DNA of 64,000 nt from Akebia trifoliata (taxonomy: Eukaryota > Streptophyta > Magnoliopsida > Ranunculales > Lardizabalaceae): contig CM030711.1 of NCBI GenBank assembly GCA_017979445.1, forward strand, positions 45,989,560-46,053,559, given 5' to 3'. This document shows positions 1 to 12,118 of this stretch, piece by piece. The position numbers were made by a program, and so were the translations under genes. Within the stretch, counting starts at the first letter, position 1, and every line of letters begins with the position of its first letter. The notes below the pieces were generated by a model, which was given only the letters and a program-made list of their open reading frames with translations, had not been told where the DNA came from and did not search any database.

Positions 1-280
1 ATAAAGATGGATGATCCACGAAAGAGTGTATATAGGGTAATCAGTGATCTTCTTGAGTAATGGAAAGTTACCAACAAGGAATCCTTACCCATGCAAGTGG
101 GGGAATATCCATGATTGGGGAAAGAGATTATTAAATACCCAAATCCTTCCGGGGGTTTTTAGTCTAATAATTTTCGAAATATTATTTTATATAATAAAAT
201 AATTTTTACTATTTATGTTTGTAAAACAGTTAAAGTGAGAAAGATTTTCTCAAAGTATTTAACAGGCATCCAAGAGCCCC
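1..280. other. AT-rich flank left of the LINE, no supported gene
   Basis: No open frame is convincing here. A weak resemblance to degraded LINE coding sequence is possible, but there are stops in every frame and no motif can be defended. An AT-rich stretch lies near 170-220. This segment should contain either the upstream part of the LINE or intron sequence of the minus-strand dioxygenase gene, whose last exon is not found here. Confidence 0.4.
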
Positions 281-3200
281 AATGATAAGTGTTTAGGCCA
301 TGGGTTAGATAGTAGACTTTAATTCCAATTTCCCATACAAGCGATATTGTGATATGCAAAGAATTAACTGATCATATGGGAGAATTTGGTGCAAGCTCGA
401 TAGAATTCTGATGAACTCTGAGTGGGTGGACTCTTTCAATGAGGCTGACGGGTTATTTCTTCTGAGTGGTCTCTCAGATCACAGCCAGTGTGTTGTTACT
501 TTGAGCTCTAACTGCCTGGGAAGGAAAACTCCTTTCAGATTCTTCAACCACTGGGCCTTAGACAGGGAATTTTCTGATGTGGTTAGAGAGGCTTGGACCT
601 TGAGGTCTCAGGGTCATCCTTTGTTCAGATTCACTATGAAGCTCAAGGCTATCAAGGATAGACTGAGAGCTTGGAATACGGAGAAAGATTTAACAATAAC
701 TATGCCCCAAGGGAAGCTCGTAGTAGGTTTGCCTTGGTCCAACTCACTGCTTTGGCTAATCCTAGATTGAACTCTATTGCTATCGAGGAAAGGAGGATAG
801 CGAGAGGATATGCTCAAACACTAAGGATTCAAGAGTCTGAACTTCAACAAAAGTCTAGAGTCAACTGGCTTAAGCGGGGAGACAAGAACAATACCTTCTT
901 TCACCATGCTCATAAAGCTAGGAGATCAAGGAATTTGATCGGGACTATCTCTGGAAAGGATAGGAGGGTTCTCACCGAATTTGAGGAAGAAGTGGTCAGT
1001 TACTTTAAGAGTTCCTTGGGGGCTACCAACCACTTCAACCCGCCTAGCAGTTGGGAAAACCTCTCTTTTGCCAACCAACTTGACAGAGGTGACCAGGATT
1101 TTCTCTCAGCTGAAGTCCAAGATAGTGAAATTCAAAGTGCTCTTTTCAGCATGGATCCTTTCAAAGCCTCGGGGCCTGATGGATTTAATGCGTGCTTCTA
1201 TCAGAAGGACTGGGATATTATCAAAGTTGATTTGCTGGAGGCTGTTAAGTATTTTTTTCAGGAGTGGCAACCTCCTCAAGGAGTGTAATACCACGGCTAT
1301 ATCTTTGATCCCTAAGGTGGACATGCCTTTAGGGTTAATTGACTTTAGACTGATTTCCTATTGTATGTTATCTATAAGATTATTTCTAAAGTCTTACTAA
1401 TAAAATCAGATAGGTGACGCACAAGTTGGTAGGCTTGAACCAATCAGCCTTCATCAAAGGCCGAAGCATTGCGGACAACATCCTCCTAACTCATGAATTG
1501 GTCAGAAACTACCATAGGAAGAATTCTAGCCCGAAAGAAGCTGTCAAAGTTGATCTGAGGAAGGCTTATGACACTGTGGACTGGGAAGCTATTGTTGAAA
1601 GTCTAAATGCATTCAAATTTCCCCAAAGGTTCATAGATTGGATCTTCAAGTACATCTCGAGTTTAAATTACACGATCTCACTCAATGGCTCCTTTGTTGG
1701 CTGGTTTGAGGGTAAGAGAGGTATTACCAAGGGGACCCTCTGTCCCCTTACCTCTTTGTTCTCATAATGGGGGCCTTAAATCCATTGTTTCAAGAGAAGG
1801 TGAAGGAAGGGTTGTTTCTTTTCCATCCTAGGTGCAAGAGCAAGAATATCACCCATATTTGCTTCGCCAATGACCTCTTGATTTTCTCCAAAGGAAATCG
1901 TTCTAACAACCTGGCCATTCAGGATTCAGGCAGTGCTAGCAGAGTTCTCTGTCCTTACTAGATTGGAGGTCAATCTGGAAAAAGCTCTATCTTTATGGTA
2001 GGCCAAGACCGAGTGTTCCTTGATGAAGTTGATGCCATCCTTGGTGTTAGGATAGGCAACTTGTTCGTGAGGTACTTGGGTCTCCCATTGCTATCTTCGA
2101 AATTCTCACAGAGCTAGCCTCCCTCTTGTAGAGAAGATGTCCAAGAGAATTCTGTTATGGAAGGGAAGGTTCCTTTCCTACGCCGGGAAACTAGAACTTG
2201 TCAAATCAGTCCTTCTAAGCATCAAAGTGTATTGTTGTAACTGTTTTGTTCTCCCATCCAAGGCTGTGAAGGAGGTGGAAAGGTGTGTGCTCAATTTCTA
2301 TGGTCTGGACCAGATAAGCCAAGTAGTAACAGAGTTGTTAGCTAGGATGAAGTGTGCAAGCCTTTCAAGATGGGTGGATTGGGTTGGGCTTGGTGAGCAT
2401 TTCCACTTGGAACTCTTCTGCCATTGCCTGATTTGAGTGGAAGATTGCTTCGAACGCGAGCTCTCTATGGCTGAATTGGGTCAGCAAGCATTTAATTAAG
2501 GGAAATAATTTTTTGTTGATGAAGATCCCGAGAGAGGCTTCATGGAGCTGGAGAAAGATCCTGAAGGTTAGGCAATTAGCCTTGAGTAACACAGTCCATC
2601 TAATTGGGAATGGCTCGTCTACTTCGTTATGGAATGATCCGTGGCACCCATTGGGGATTCTTAATGCTACTTTCCCCGTAGAGCTCCTCAATGACTCTAG
2701 AGTTGGACCGAGTGCGAAGGTTTCAACCATCATCAGAAATGGTGAATGGAGGCTACCAGGTGGTAGAGGTGATCTTTTGCACGACATTCTCCAGCTCCTT
2801 CCCCAAGTCCCCATTATGTGGGGCTCCTCAGACAAGGTTGTCTAGAAAGGCAGATCTGATCGTACATTTTTGGTGAGTTCAGCAATGAAGTCCTCGATAG
2901 CCCCTTCACCTTCTCCTAGTTGGGTCCACATTGTATGGAGCAAGAACAAAATTCCTAGGCATAGCTTCATTGTGTGGTTAGCGATCAAGGGGAGGCTCAA
3001 TACATTGATCAAGCTCAAGGAGTGGGGTCTCATCAATGAAGCTAAATGTAGCCTGTGTAGAATGCATGATAAGGATATTAATCATCTATTTGGGGGATGC
3101 CTTTTTTCGAGATGGGTATGGGCTGATATTCTTAAATGGTGCTTGTTTCGAAGAGTTATCGATAGTTGGGCTGCCGAAAATTTTAAGGGGGAGTCGAGCA

Positions 3201-3958
3201 TCCAAAGGGTGAAGCAAGTGGCTATATGTGCGTTTATTAACCACATTTGGAGGAGCGATAATAAAATCTATCTAAATAAATGCCTTAATCCGGAGTTGAT
3301 TATTCGCAAGATTGTTGAGATATTTGGATCAATTTCGAGGGATTGCTAGACAACATTGAAAACTCTGACTTTAATTGTGCTTTCACTCATGCTTGGGGCC
3401 TTCAAGCTAGCTTTATCCATAAGCCGAGAAGGTTTTGCTCTTGGCTTAAACCAGATCATGGAGTTTGGGTTATTAACTCTGATGGTTTGTCCTTTACGAG
3501 AAGAGGTGGTTTTGGAGCCATTATTAGAAACCATGAAGGAGAGGTGTTGGCAGCTGAGCTCTGGGGCATTCTTCATGGGAGCAAGTTGGCCATCTCTAAA
3601 GGATGCTCTAAGATTCAGATCCAATCCGATTCTTTGCTAGCAATCCAAGTCCTGAAGGACAGTTGGAGCCCCCCTTGGAGTGTCCTTCATGTGGTCCTTT
3701 CCATAAGGAATTTGCTTGACAGGTTCATCGAAGGTTCCTTCTCCCACGTTTTCAGAGAGGCCAACAAGGCTATCGACTTACTTGCTTCCTACAAGGTTAG
3801 TTTGGGTTGTACTGAGTTAGATTGTGAGTTGCTCTCTAGCAACCTTATCTCTATTTTATTTTAGGATGCCCGTGGTGTCCCGTTTCTTCGGTTGTAGCTG
3901 GTCTGGGTCTGCCTTAACCCTGTTGAACTTTCAAAAAAACAAAAAAAAAAAAAAAAAA
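280..3958 (+). mobile_element. Degenerate L1-type (plant LINE) ORF2 relic with RT, zf-RVT and RNase H domains
   Basis: Read 5' to 3' across shifting frames, this is plant LINE ORF2. The end of the endonuclease region (about 280-410, ending IWCKLDRI) is followed by a linker (411-1285). The reverse transcriptase core follows: AFIKGRSIADNILL near 1447, KVDLRKAYDTVDW near 1545, and the box that should read FADD but reads FANDLLIF near 1866. Thumb and zf-RVT regions lie at 2137-3340 (CSLCRMHDKDINHLFGGC near 3048). An RNase H domain lies at 3343-3864, with the acidic residues of NSDG and QSDS visible. A short 3' tail and an A-rich run (3931-3958) close the element. At least six frame changes or stops break the ORF, so it is dead. 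It is antisense to the dioxygenase gene on its right. The 5' end and target-site duplication could not be placed. Confidence 0.93.
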
Positions 3959-4310
3959 CTATCCAGGATCAGTTTACACCAGACAGAAAAATAGGGCTCC
4001 TGAGTTTTTTGGTCAGTAGACAGATTCTCAAGTAATCAATACTTGGATCCTGATAAAGTTTTGAATGAGGTTTCCATGTTTTTGAACAATGGCTTATGTT
4101 GGTCAAACTAGTAGTAGGATCTAACTATAAGATAAGCATATCAGAACTTAAATATTACGTTCTAACGGGAAAAATGATATTCAATAAATATGAATGAGGT
4201 AACTAATCTTTAAGAAGAATGAAAGAAAAACTAGTAAAATATAATCTAAAAAGAACTTGAGAAAATGGAAATTAGAAAGTTCGCAAAATGTGATTCTCAA
4301 AAAAGCTCAC

Positions 4311-7300
4311 CCTTTTAGTGGCGCAACATATTCCCATATCTGAGGTTTAGCATCCCTATCCTTGCAGATCTGCAGAATATTAAAGAAGGGGCAACCCCTA
4401 TATTCTAGTTATTCAAAACATAATGGTAAATATGAACATTATCTGGATTCTTCTCATCATACTTGAAGTCCTAAGATGTCATCTGTTGCCAAGAGGGTAA
4501 TCAATCCAAAATCTGAATGTGCACCTGCTCCATATATTCCCTTCTCAGGATTAGAAACTTGACCTAAAGAAAAAAAAAACAGCACCCATCACAATAAAGT
4601 TATATCAAGCACAAAAGAGAAGAAACATTATAAAAGAATTCCATAACCAGTACTTTGCATTATACCATCATAGTACAGTAGGCGCAAAGTTGCAATAGGC
4701 TTGCCTAGCATCTCTGGCTTAGCAAAGAAATCACCATCTAGGTCAAGTGAAAGAGCTATCAGCCTAGCAATTTCTCTTGCAACCCTACTGAATGAAAATA
4801 AAAGATGGGTGAGACATGGACTTAATGAACCAAGTAAAAAAATAGAGATCCTTCAAAAGTGAAACCCCATTATGCCATTCCAATAAAGTTTCAAGCCCAA
4901 TGAAACTAAAAACAACCGAAGCTGAGGTGCAAAATTCAAAAACAAAAAAAAAAAATGGTAAAAGAACATAACAACTCATAAAACAATGAAGAGAACAGAA
5001 TCCTTTAAGATATACTAAAATTGTTCAAATAAAGTAAGTACATTTTGGACATTGCATCATCCCAGGGAGTTTGTACCAGAAACAATTAGATGTAAACACT
5101 AACAGGACCATGGTTCAAGCTCTGTTCCATTTCCATATGTTTCAGCCAAAGCATTTTGGCATTTCGAGATACTAAACAAAACATTGCAATTTGTTCTGAA
5201 ATTTCAAAATGTATCAGAATGCTTTAGTTTTTGTATCAGAATGTTTCAATATGTTTCGTGATACAATTCAATGCACACCAGTACATACCAACATAGGCCA
5301 TGCACAGGTCATATATACATTTGCTAAAAAAAATGCTCAAAACAAGCACGTTGTGTTTTATATTTATACATAAAAAAAATGTTGTGAGTGTATGACACTG
5401 TTTTAAGGTATGTAATGTTTGTTTTGGAATTTTTCAAAATATTTCTATATATATATATACGTATATAAAAAGTGAAACTTAATTCATTTAATCACTTAAA
5501 ACACATTTTTCTAAATTTATATCTGGATAAAATTAATTTTTGAAAATTAACACGATTGTTTTAGAATGCACTTGGATATTCAGAATGGTTCAGAATGTAT
5601 TGATAGGTCTCTGTTTCATTTCAATTTTTCAAATGACTGAAACACCGAAACAAAATGGATTTCCAAAAGTGCCATTTCTTTCTTGTCTCTTAGTACAAAA
5701 AAGTAAGGACATTTGAGTATTGTGCAATGGTATTTTTGTAAATATCAAAAATCTTATTTGCATTCTTCAAAAAACACAAGAACCAAAATACCACTGGGGT
5801 TTTTGATATTTATAAAATGATCATTCTCTAAGTACCAAGTGCTCTAACCTTTTTGTACTAAAGAAAAAAAATGTCATTTTTTGAAAATGCAAAGTTGTAG
5901 AGGACACCAACGTCCCCATGAGGTCTTGCCCTAGTGCCCTCATAGCAAATTGAATCCAAATGAGAAAAAATAAATAAAGATCAGAAAAGAGAGGGCAAAG
6001 GTGATTCAAACCAAACCAGCAATGACCTAGATTGACTGCATGTCCTCATCAAGGACAGCCGTATGACTAAGTTGACATCAGCAAGGGTGTGGTAAAATTT
6101 GTTTTGGATGGTACCCAAATGTAGAGGTTGAATTAGGAATGAAGTCCCCCTAACCTTTTTTTTTTTGGATGATTATTCAAGAAGCAACCAGGCCTGGAGA
6201 CTCCAATAACACAAGCAAAATAAACACCACAATGGCAACTACACTACCACATTCTCCTACAAAACAGAAGCATGATCCAAAAAAATAAATAAATAAAGTA
6301 CCATGATCCGAGGCACCTGCTGTCACATCTTACACATAAAGATGCAGGAATGAGGAAACTTATACATTAGAAAAACAAGCATACATGTACATTAGAGAGA
6401 GAGAGCATGAATTTATTTGATAAATAATGTTTTTTAAAAGAAACTCACAGTGCCTCGTGGTGATATTTCTCCATAGTCTCCCTCCATCCAGTTAACAGAT
6501 CTGAAGGACAACAAAAAATTTAATACGTTAATTAAATTTTTCAATCACCAGTACCCATTCTTCTAAAATAGGTCAAAGAAAAAGAAATATCCGCACACCA
6601 AAAAAAAAAGGGAAATACACATGTTGTTACATCTCCTAAGCTAATGCAAAGTTCCCAATAGCATTTCAAGAATACACCGATTGGATATTAGTGCAAGAAA
6701 TTGATGCAGAAAGGAAACATAAAATTTGTTGATTTAGAGCCACCACTGAAAGCTTAAAGTCTTTGACCACCACTAGTTTCTTTTAGTTTTTGGTTGCTTT
6801 TATTTGTACATGGTAAAAGGGTAAGGATGGTTAACTAAGATACCTGTAGAAGGCCACACATTTGGCCCATAAAATGGTTTATGTGATTCAGGATCATCTT
6901 CCGGTACCTCAACGCCAATATAATATCCTTCCTTGTAATCTCCTAAGGATGGAAGAGAGAATTACAATTTTAGTTCAGTACTTCGGTTTAATACAAATTC
7001 ACTATGGAAATGAAAACCAATTGAGTGAATTAAAATGAAAATATATCTGTGCAGTATCATATAATTGAAAGCCAAGCAAAACAATCATCGATAGCCACAA
7101 TATCCAAAAAAAAAGCTACCACCGAACAAAAAATGCTCAACAAGGCTCTATTAAACCTAAATTTTCAAATCATTGTTCTTTAGGTAATAAATGAAAGAAA
7201 TTGGTTCTAAAACTAACCATTAATTTGATTTTCAGGATCCAAAAGTTCATCCAGAACAGGTGTGTAGCCGCGATTTTTCTCATTCCTGAGAAGTTTCATT

Positions 7301-8217
7301 TTCTCATCTAATGATAGATCAAAAAACCTCTTGCTTTTGGCGAAAACTTGGTCCATAAATTCCTGGCTGATTCCATGATTAATTACATAGAAAAAACCAG
7401 AATCCAAGCATGCCTGCACGACAAGATATCCAAGAAAATTAAACTTATAAAATATGAAAAAAAAACTACATTTTTTTTATAAATATTTTTAATATTTTTT
7501 AAGTTACAGAACTTAAAAAATAGGGTGAATTACCATTTCGTGGGCTGAATTTGAAGAATTTACAATTCCGGCCCACTGTTCATTTGAATTACCAAAACGT
7601 AAACGATAATGAATTCGGAGGTTTTAAAGTGACTATTTCGTTATCGTTCACGTCTTGGTAATTAAAATGAACAGTGAGCTGGAATCCTAAATTCGCCAAA
7701 GGTGATCACTTTTTCGTAAATATCCCTAAAAAATATGAAAAATTACAGAAAAAGAGGGACAAAATGTAACCTACCAAAAAACAAAAGAAACAATATGTAG
7801 GAAAAAATAAATAAATAAATAACCGAAAAACCCAAAATTTCACCCTCAAACCATTGGCAACTGTAGAGAAAATCTCTTAAGTAAGATAAGCAGAACTGGA
7901 GAACGAAAATCTAACGCTAAAAGAATTAAAACGATCAAAAAAAGACATTGAAATATCACAAAAATTCAATATTATTTTATCTTCTTTATAGCTTTCTTAC
8001 CTAATTCACTCCAATTTTGAGGGGGGAAAAACCTCATATATAGAAAAATTGAAGGATCGATCAAGGAGAAGGAGGAGAAGAAGAGATTCAAGTGCACCTG
8101 CTTTAGTAATGAAACAGAATTTTGAATATCTGGACTGGAGAGATCAATACAGTTAAGATCAGAGAGCTTTGAATTGGCGGGAAGAGCTTCATCTGTTCTT
8201 CTGTTCGATTTCTCCAT
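4311..8217 (-). CDS. 2-oxoglutarate/Fe(II)-dependent dioxygenase, 3' end missing
   Basis: Seven exons are recovered with consistent GT-AG sites and phases: 8217-8098, 7413-7218, 6942-6844, 6500-6449, 4787-4666, 4563-4463 and 4369-4311 (749 nt, 249 codons). The start ATG at 8217 gives MEKSNRRTDEAL; an in-frame ATG 15 nt upstream is possible. The N-terminal DIOX_N part carries SGFFYVINHGIS and NRGYTPVLDELLDPENQ. The catalytic part carries GIYGAGAHSDFGLITLLAT, giving the His (about 212) and Asp (about 214) of the iron triad. The distal His and the 2OG-binding Arg lie in the C-terminal exon, which is absent. These soluble enzymes couple 2OG decarboxylation to substrate oxidation; the subfamily resembles Arabidopsis At3g46490/At3g46500 and its substrate is not known from sequence. 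Exon 7 ends in phase 2 at a good donor (gtgagc), so at least one more exon of about 110 codons is expected to the left, beyond the LINE. The gene may be intact with a LINE in an intron, or truncated. Confidence 0.88.
6150..6300 (-). mobile_element. Possible short LINE 3' end (poly-T start) in a dioxygenase intron
   Basis: A run of T followed by ggatgatta begins at about 6158. It resembles the antisense 3' end of the L1 elements seen at 36411 and 52799. No coding remnant or target-site duplication could be defended, so this is only a likely 5'-truncated fragment. Confidence 0.35.
7521..7729. mobile_element. Fold-back MITE in dioxygenase intron 1
   Basis: The left arm (from tagggtgaattacc at 7521) and the right arm (ending atccctaaa near 7729) are inverted repeats. 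Shared blocks include CACTGTTCATTT and a TTACCAA-ACGT-AACGATAA block, each found once in each orientation. A related, more diverged fold-back lies at 9237-9613. It sits between exons 1 and 2. Confidence 0.7.
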
Positions 8218-8462
8218 TTCGAAGAAGAACAAACTGAAACCGCAAGTTTTCGAATTTCAAGAGAGATTGAAAAATGAACAATTCAGGTAAGTTCATACAC
8301 ACGGGGTATATAATAATGTATATGTGCAGATTATAGAGAGAGGTGATCGAACGAAATGACCAATATGACCTTGTTGATGAAATAATTACCACATTGTCAC
8401 ATCCTTAACATGCTTATGTGGCGCTCCGAAATCGCTTGATTGAATGATTGGTGGTGATCGCC

Positions 8463-8572
8463 TAACGCCCCCCCACTGACATACATCCCCTGACGTGGCA
8501 TGAAATGAAATCATAAATTTTTCTCCAGATACACAATTGTATATTTCATAAATATTTACAATTGTGCATCTC

Positions 8573-8574
<2 letters not shown>
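8463..8574. mobile_element. Palindromic MITE fragment, copy B1, upstream of the dioxygenase gene
   Basis: The stretch from taacgccccc through tgacgtggcatg and agatacacaattgta to acaattgtgcatctc matches the element at 59133-59276 block by block. It lies about 250 bp upstream of the dioxygenase start, so it is promoter-proximal. The right end runs into an A-run and a TA microsatellite. Confidence 0.6.

Positions 8575-8614
<40 letters not shown>
8574..8614. repeat. A-run followed by (TA)n microsatellite
   Basis: A homopolymer of A is followed directly by about 13 TA repeats. Confidence 0.95.
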
Positions 8615-8618
<4 letters not shown>

Positions 8619-9192
8619 TCTAGCACATGCCACGTCAAGAGTATGTCTTAATGGAGAGTAAAAAAATAATAATTTTTTAACTCTCCACGTGGGATGAAAT
8701 ATTCAAAATACTCTCCTAACATGACATGCAACATGTTGCAAAAGAAAAATTGAAAAGGTCATTATTGTGCCAAACTTTTTTCATGTCTCTTTCAATTGTA
8801 GAAGACAAAAGGACCTAGAATTCCAAAAATTCGTAATAAAAAAGCTTTCAAAGGAAAAACAAAGTACCACAATCCCAAGAATTCAAAAGAGATGATGCGT
8901 GTGAAATAAAAGAAGGAAGTGTTGTTGGTGATTCAAATAAGCCCTCCCTAGATAGATCAATTTGGGCTTGAGTTGTGTATTATTGTGAATTGCCTTAAGT
9001 CACCATTTATTAATTGGCTTTGACTTTGAATATAAAGTTAAGATCGAGGGATCCAATAGGTGTTAGCCGTTGGGCAACATTTCCTACCAACTAAAGTTGA
9101 TCATGAACCTTTTTTTGGTCGAGCCAATTGACTTCAATTCTAGGACAATTGGGTGTGGATGAGATAAAGCGGTGCTGCAATGTAAGGCCAAG
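8615..9192. other. Intergenic, no gene recognised
   Basis: No coding frame, RNA gene or clear repeat boundary is recognised. The sequence is moderately AT-rich and separates the dioxygenase promoter from the transposon block. Confidence 0.5.
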
Positions 9193-9215
9193 TAGAGAGA
9201 GAGAGAGAGAGAGAG
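9193..9215. repeat. (GA)n microsatellite
   Basis: About 11 GA repeats in a row. Confidence 0.95.
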
Positions 9216-9236
9216 TTTATTGCCACCTCATCTGTT

Positions 9237-9613
9237 GTTAATGCCACCCCAATTCATTTACATACCACTCAAAGATAATTATGAAAAAGTGATCAACTTT
9301 TGAAGAATTCATTTTAATTATTAAAACATGAATGATAACAAATTTGGAGTTTTTTAAAGTGATTATTTTGCAGGTTTAAAATGACAATTTTGAAAGTTTA
9401 AAGTGACTACTCACGAAATTATCACTTTAAACCTATGAAGTAGGCACCTCAAAATCGTTGAATTCGTTATTATTCGGATTTTTTTTTTTTTATAACAAAA
9501 ACTTGATCATTCATGTCTTGATAATTAAAATGAACAATCAGTCAGAATTGTAAATAACTCATTTTCAACTCATGAAATGGTAATTCACCCAACACCTTAG
9601 GGTGGCATTAGCA
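9237..9613. mobile_element. Fold-back MITE with TAATGCCACCC termini
   Basis: The left end reads TTAATGCCACCCCAA and the right end is the reverse complement of CTAATGCCACCCTAA. Internal inverted blocks (acatgaatgataac against a cattcatgtcttgata block) match between arms. It is related to the fold-back at 7521-7729. Confidence 0.7.
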
Positions 9614-9679
9614 AAAGTTGATGTAGTAATAGCAGTTTTCAATTAAAACCACCCACCCAACAAATTTATCGCTTTCTTT

Positions 9680-9907
9680 CATGGTTTTTAAACTCGGTAT
9701 CGCGTCTCGTCTCGTTCAGCTCCGATACCGAGTCGTCTCGGACGAGTTTTCCGATACGTTTGAGACGTCTCACGAGATAACTCGAAAATTTATACATAAG
9801 ATGTAAAACTCGGTCAAAAAAATCACTTTGTGAGTTGGTCTCGTTCAGCTCTGATACCGAGTTAACTCGGGTGATACGTCTCGGTCTCGGACGAGTTTAA
9901 AAACCAT
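9680..9907. mobile_element. Mutator-like MITE with 9-bp target-site duplication
   Basis: The terminal inverted repeats are CATGGTTTTTAAACTCG and its reverse complement. The 228-bp interior is rich in CTCGGTATCG/CGATACCGAG-type repeats in both orientations. A perfect 9-bp direct repeat, GCTTTCTTT, flanks it at 9671-9679 and 9908-9916. A 9-bp TSD points to the Mutator superfamily; no transposase is encoded. Confidence 0.85.
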
Positions 9908-10120
9908 GCTTTCTTTTGGATTCTTCTGATCTAAAACCTCATTCACTTGCAGAGAACATGTAAATGTTAAGGTGTGGGTAGTTTTGAAATCCAAATTTTG
10001 GGGTTGAACTACTTCTACTCTGCTAGTCTGCCTTCTATCATTATAATAAGATGTCAAGTGTGTCTACGTCTACAAGACCAAAGAAAACTAATCAGCCTTG
10101 TAATCATTGGCGTCAAAAAC

Positions 10121-10709
10121 TAGGGCTGCAACCTGGGTGGGCTGGCCCGAACTCAACCTGATAGATGGGTGAATCTGGGTTGAGTTGAGTCTGGGTTATA
10201 CCATCTTAATCCGATTTCAATTCAAGTTGGAGCTCGGGTTGAGGGTGCAAGAGAACCAACTCAACCCCATATCATATACTAATATATAAATAATTTTATA
10301 TTAATTATAGATTTTTTTATTTCATCTCATTATTATGACTTGTGGACAATTATTTAATCTTAATGTGAACTTTTGTTTAGTATGATTTATCTAAATATCC
10401 TCTCAATGATGGATTTGAAAGTTGTATGCAATTTTATTTACTAATAGTTTTTTTTTTTTTTTATACCTTTTTTTTAAATAATAAATTTATTTGCTAATCA
10501 AACTGAAATTATGATTATTTAACGAGCCCAACCCGACCAAATCATCCAAAATTATCTAAATTTGTGTTAACCCAAACTCAACCCGATTTTATAATATCAA
10601 GACCGGGTTGAGATTGGGTTAGTGAGCTTAAGCCCATAGTTGGGTTGAGAGTTCTGCTACTTGGGTTGCGCCTGGGTTTACCCTCCAACCTGCCCAAGTT
10701 GCAACCCTA
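10121..10709. mobile_element. hAT-like non-autonomous element
   Basis: The termini are TAGGGCTGCAACCTGGG on the left and the reverse complement of TAGGGTTGCAACTTGGG on the right. Both sides continue with inverted TGGGT/ACCCA-rich subterminal sequence. The flanks are tcaaaaac and ccaaaaac, an 8-bp target-site duplication with one mismatch. TIR type and 8-bp TSD fit hAT. There is no transposase in the 589 bp. Confidence 0.82.
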
Positions 10710-10902
10710 CCAAAAACTAACATAAAAAAAATATTAAAAATTTAAGCATTCTAGTCACTTATTCCGCACTTTAACAATAACTTCGTTTAGGGTGAGGAAA
10801 CACAAGCAAGGAGGGTTCAAGTCCAATGACTAATTTGGTTTCTATAATGAAGGTTAACTGTAAGGTCGCACATTCAATCTGAGCTTCCCAACAAACAAAA
10901 TT

Positions 10903-12118
10903 GTAATAATAATAATTGGGAAAACTTATTAAAAAATTAATATATTAATTTTTATAATTATTAAAATAATAATACTCTTTTCGAATTTAACAAAAAAAAT
11001 AATAAATAGACAATTCGATCGCCACTTAAATATATAATTTGACCGAAATACCCTTTTGATCATGAAATCCGTGACCACTGATTTTCATACCAAACTACCC
11101 CTCAACTCCCAACCATTTATTTTTAATGAAAATCAACGATTGGAATGCTAGTTTTCATTCTATACAAAGTGGCCCCACAATCCCCCCTTATACTCACTCA
11201 CTCTCAATCTCTCATTTCAGCAAAAGATACTCACTCACTCAAACTCAATCACCCTCATTTTGATAAAATCGGGTAAGAAATATATATATATATATATAAT
11301 TTTATTATATTGTTAAAAATTCATCAAAATTCTTATATATTTAATAATTATAAAATACTACATTATTTTTGTAATAATTTTCTCTTATTTTTAAGTAAAA
11401 TTGTTAAAAATTAATATAATAGTTATAATTATTAAAAATAATAATTCTTATAATTTGTAAATATTAATTATAATTTTTTTATATATGTAATTATCAATAT
11501 TATTTGTAAGTATAATAGTTACAAATAATTATTGTTAATATCAAAATTAATATTAATAACATATGTAATTATTAATATAATAGTTACAAATAATAATTAT
11601 TAAAAATATAAACTTCACCAAAATAATAGCAATTTTTATTGTGGAAAAACATTATAGAGCGTGCAGCTTTCAAATTTTTTATGAGTAAAATTTCATTAAG
11701 AATTATTAAAAATTGGAAATTCAATCATAGAGTACCCAGAAAAAAAAATCAGAAAAATATAATAAAAAGTTTCTCAACAAAGATGCTGGTTAGTGTTCAA
11801 CTGTACTGGGAGTGAGGACTGTTGGGAGTGAGACAAGATAGCTCTAGTTCGCTCTGTTTCAAAGAGACGAAGCACAAAAGTAGAAAGTGAGAGATAAATG
11901 GATAATTATTTTTTAAAAATAATATACAATATAAGTAATTTGTGCAAAAACCAACGGACCGACAGATTTTCATGGGGATATTTTCGTCAACTTGAAAACC
12001 TGCGATCCAACAGCCAGTTTACTACTTTTTTGATAAATTTGAAAAAAGTAAAAAAAAAAATTATTAATTATTAATTAATATATTATTATTTTTAATCATT
12101 TTCCCTAATAATAATAAC
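10903..12118. mobile_element. Long-TIR non-autonomous element of about 1.2 kb
   Basis: The first 180 or so bp (gtaataataataattgggaaaac, then cgaatttaacaaaaaaa, then gaccgaaatacccttttgatcatgaaa) recur in inverted orientation at the right end (ttttccctaataataataac at 12099-12118). The interior is very AT-rich and non-coding. No transposase is seen. A clean target-site duplication was not found, so the superfamily is left open (Mutator-like is plausible from the long TIRs). Confidence 0.65.

Noticed and set aside
1..180. Second LINE zf-RVT fragment at the left edge
   Set aside because: Only a vague resemblance over a few residues with stops; not strong enough to list.
1106..1324. Minus-strand frames inside the LINE
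   Set aside because: They are antisense to well-recognised RT and linker coding sequence.
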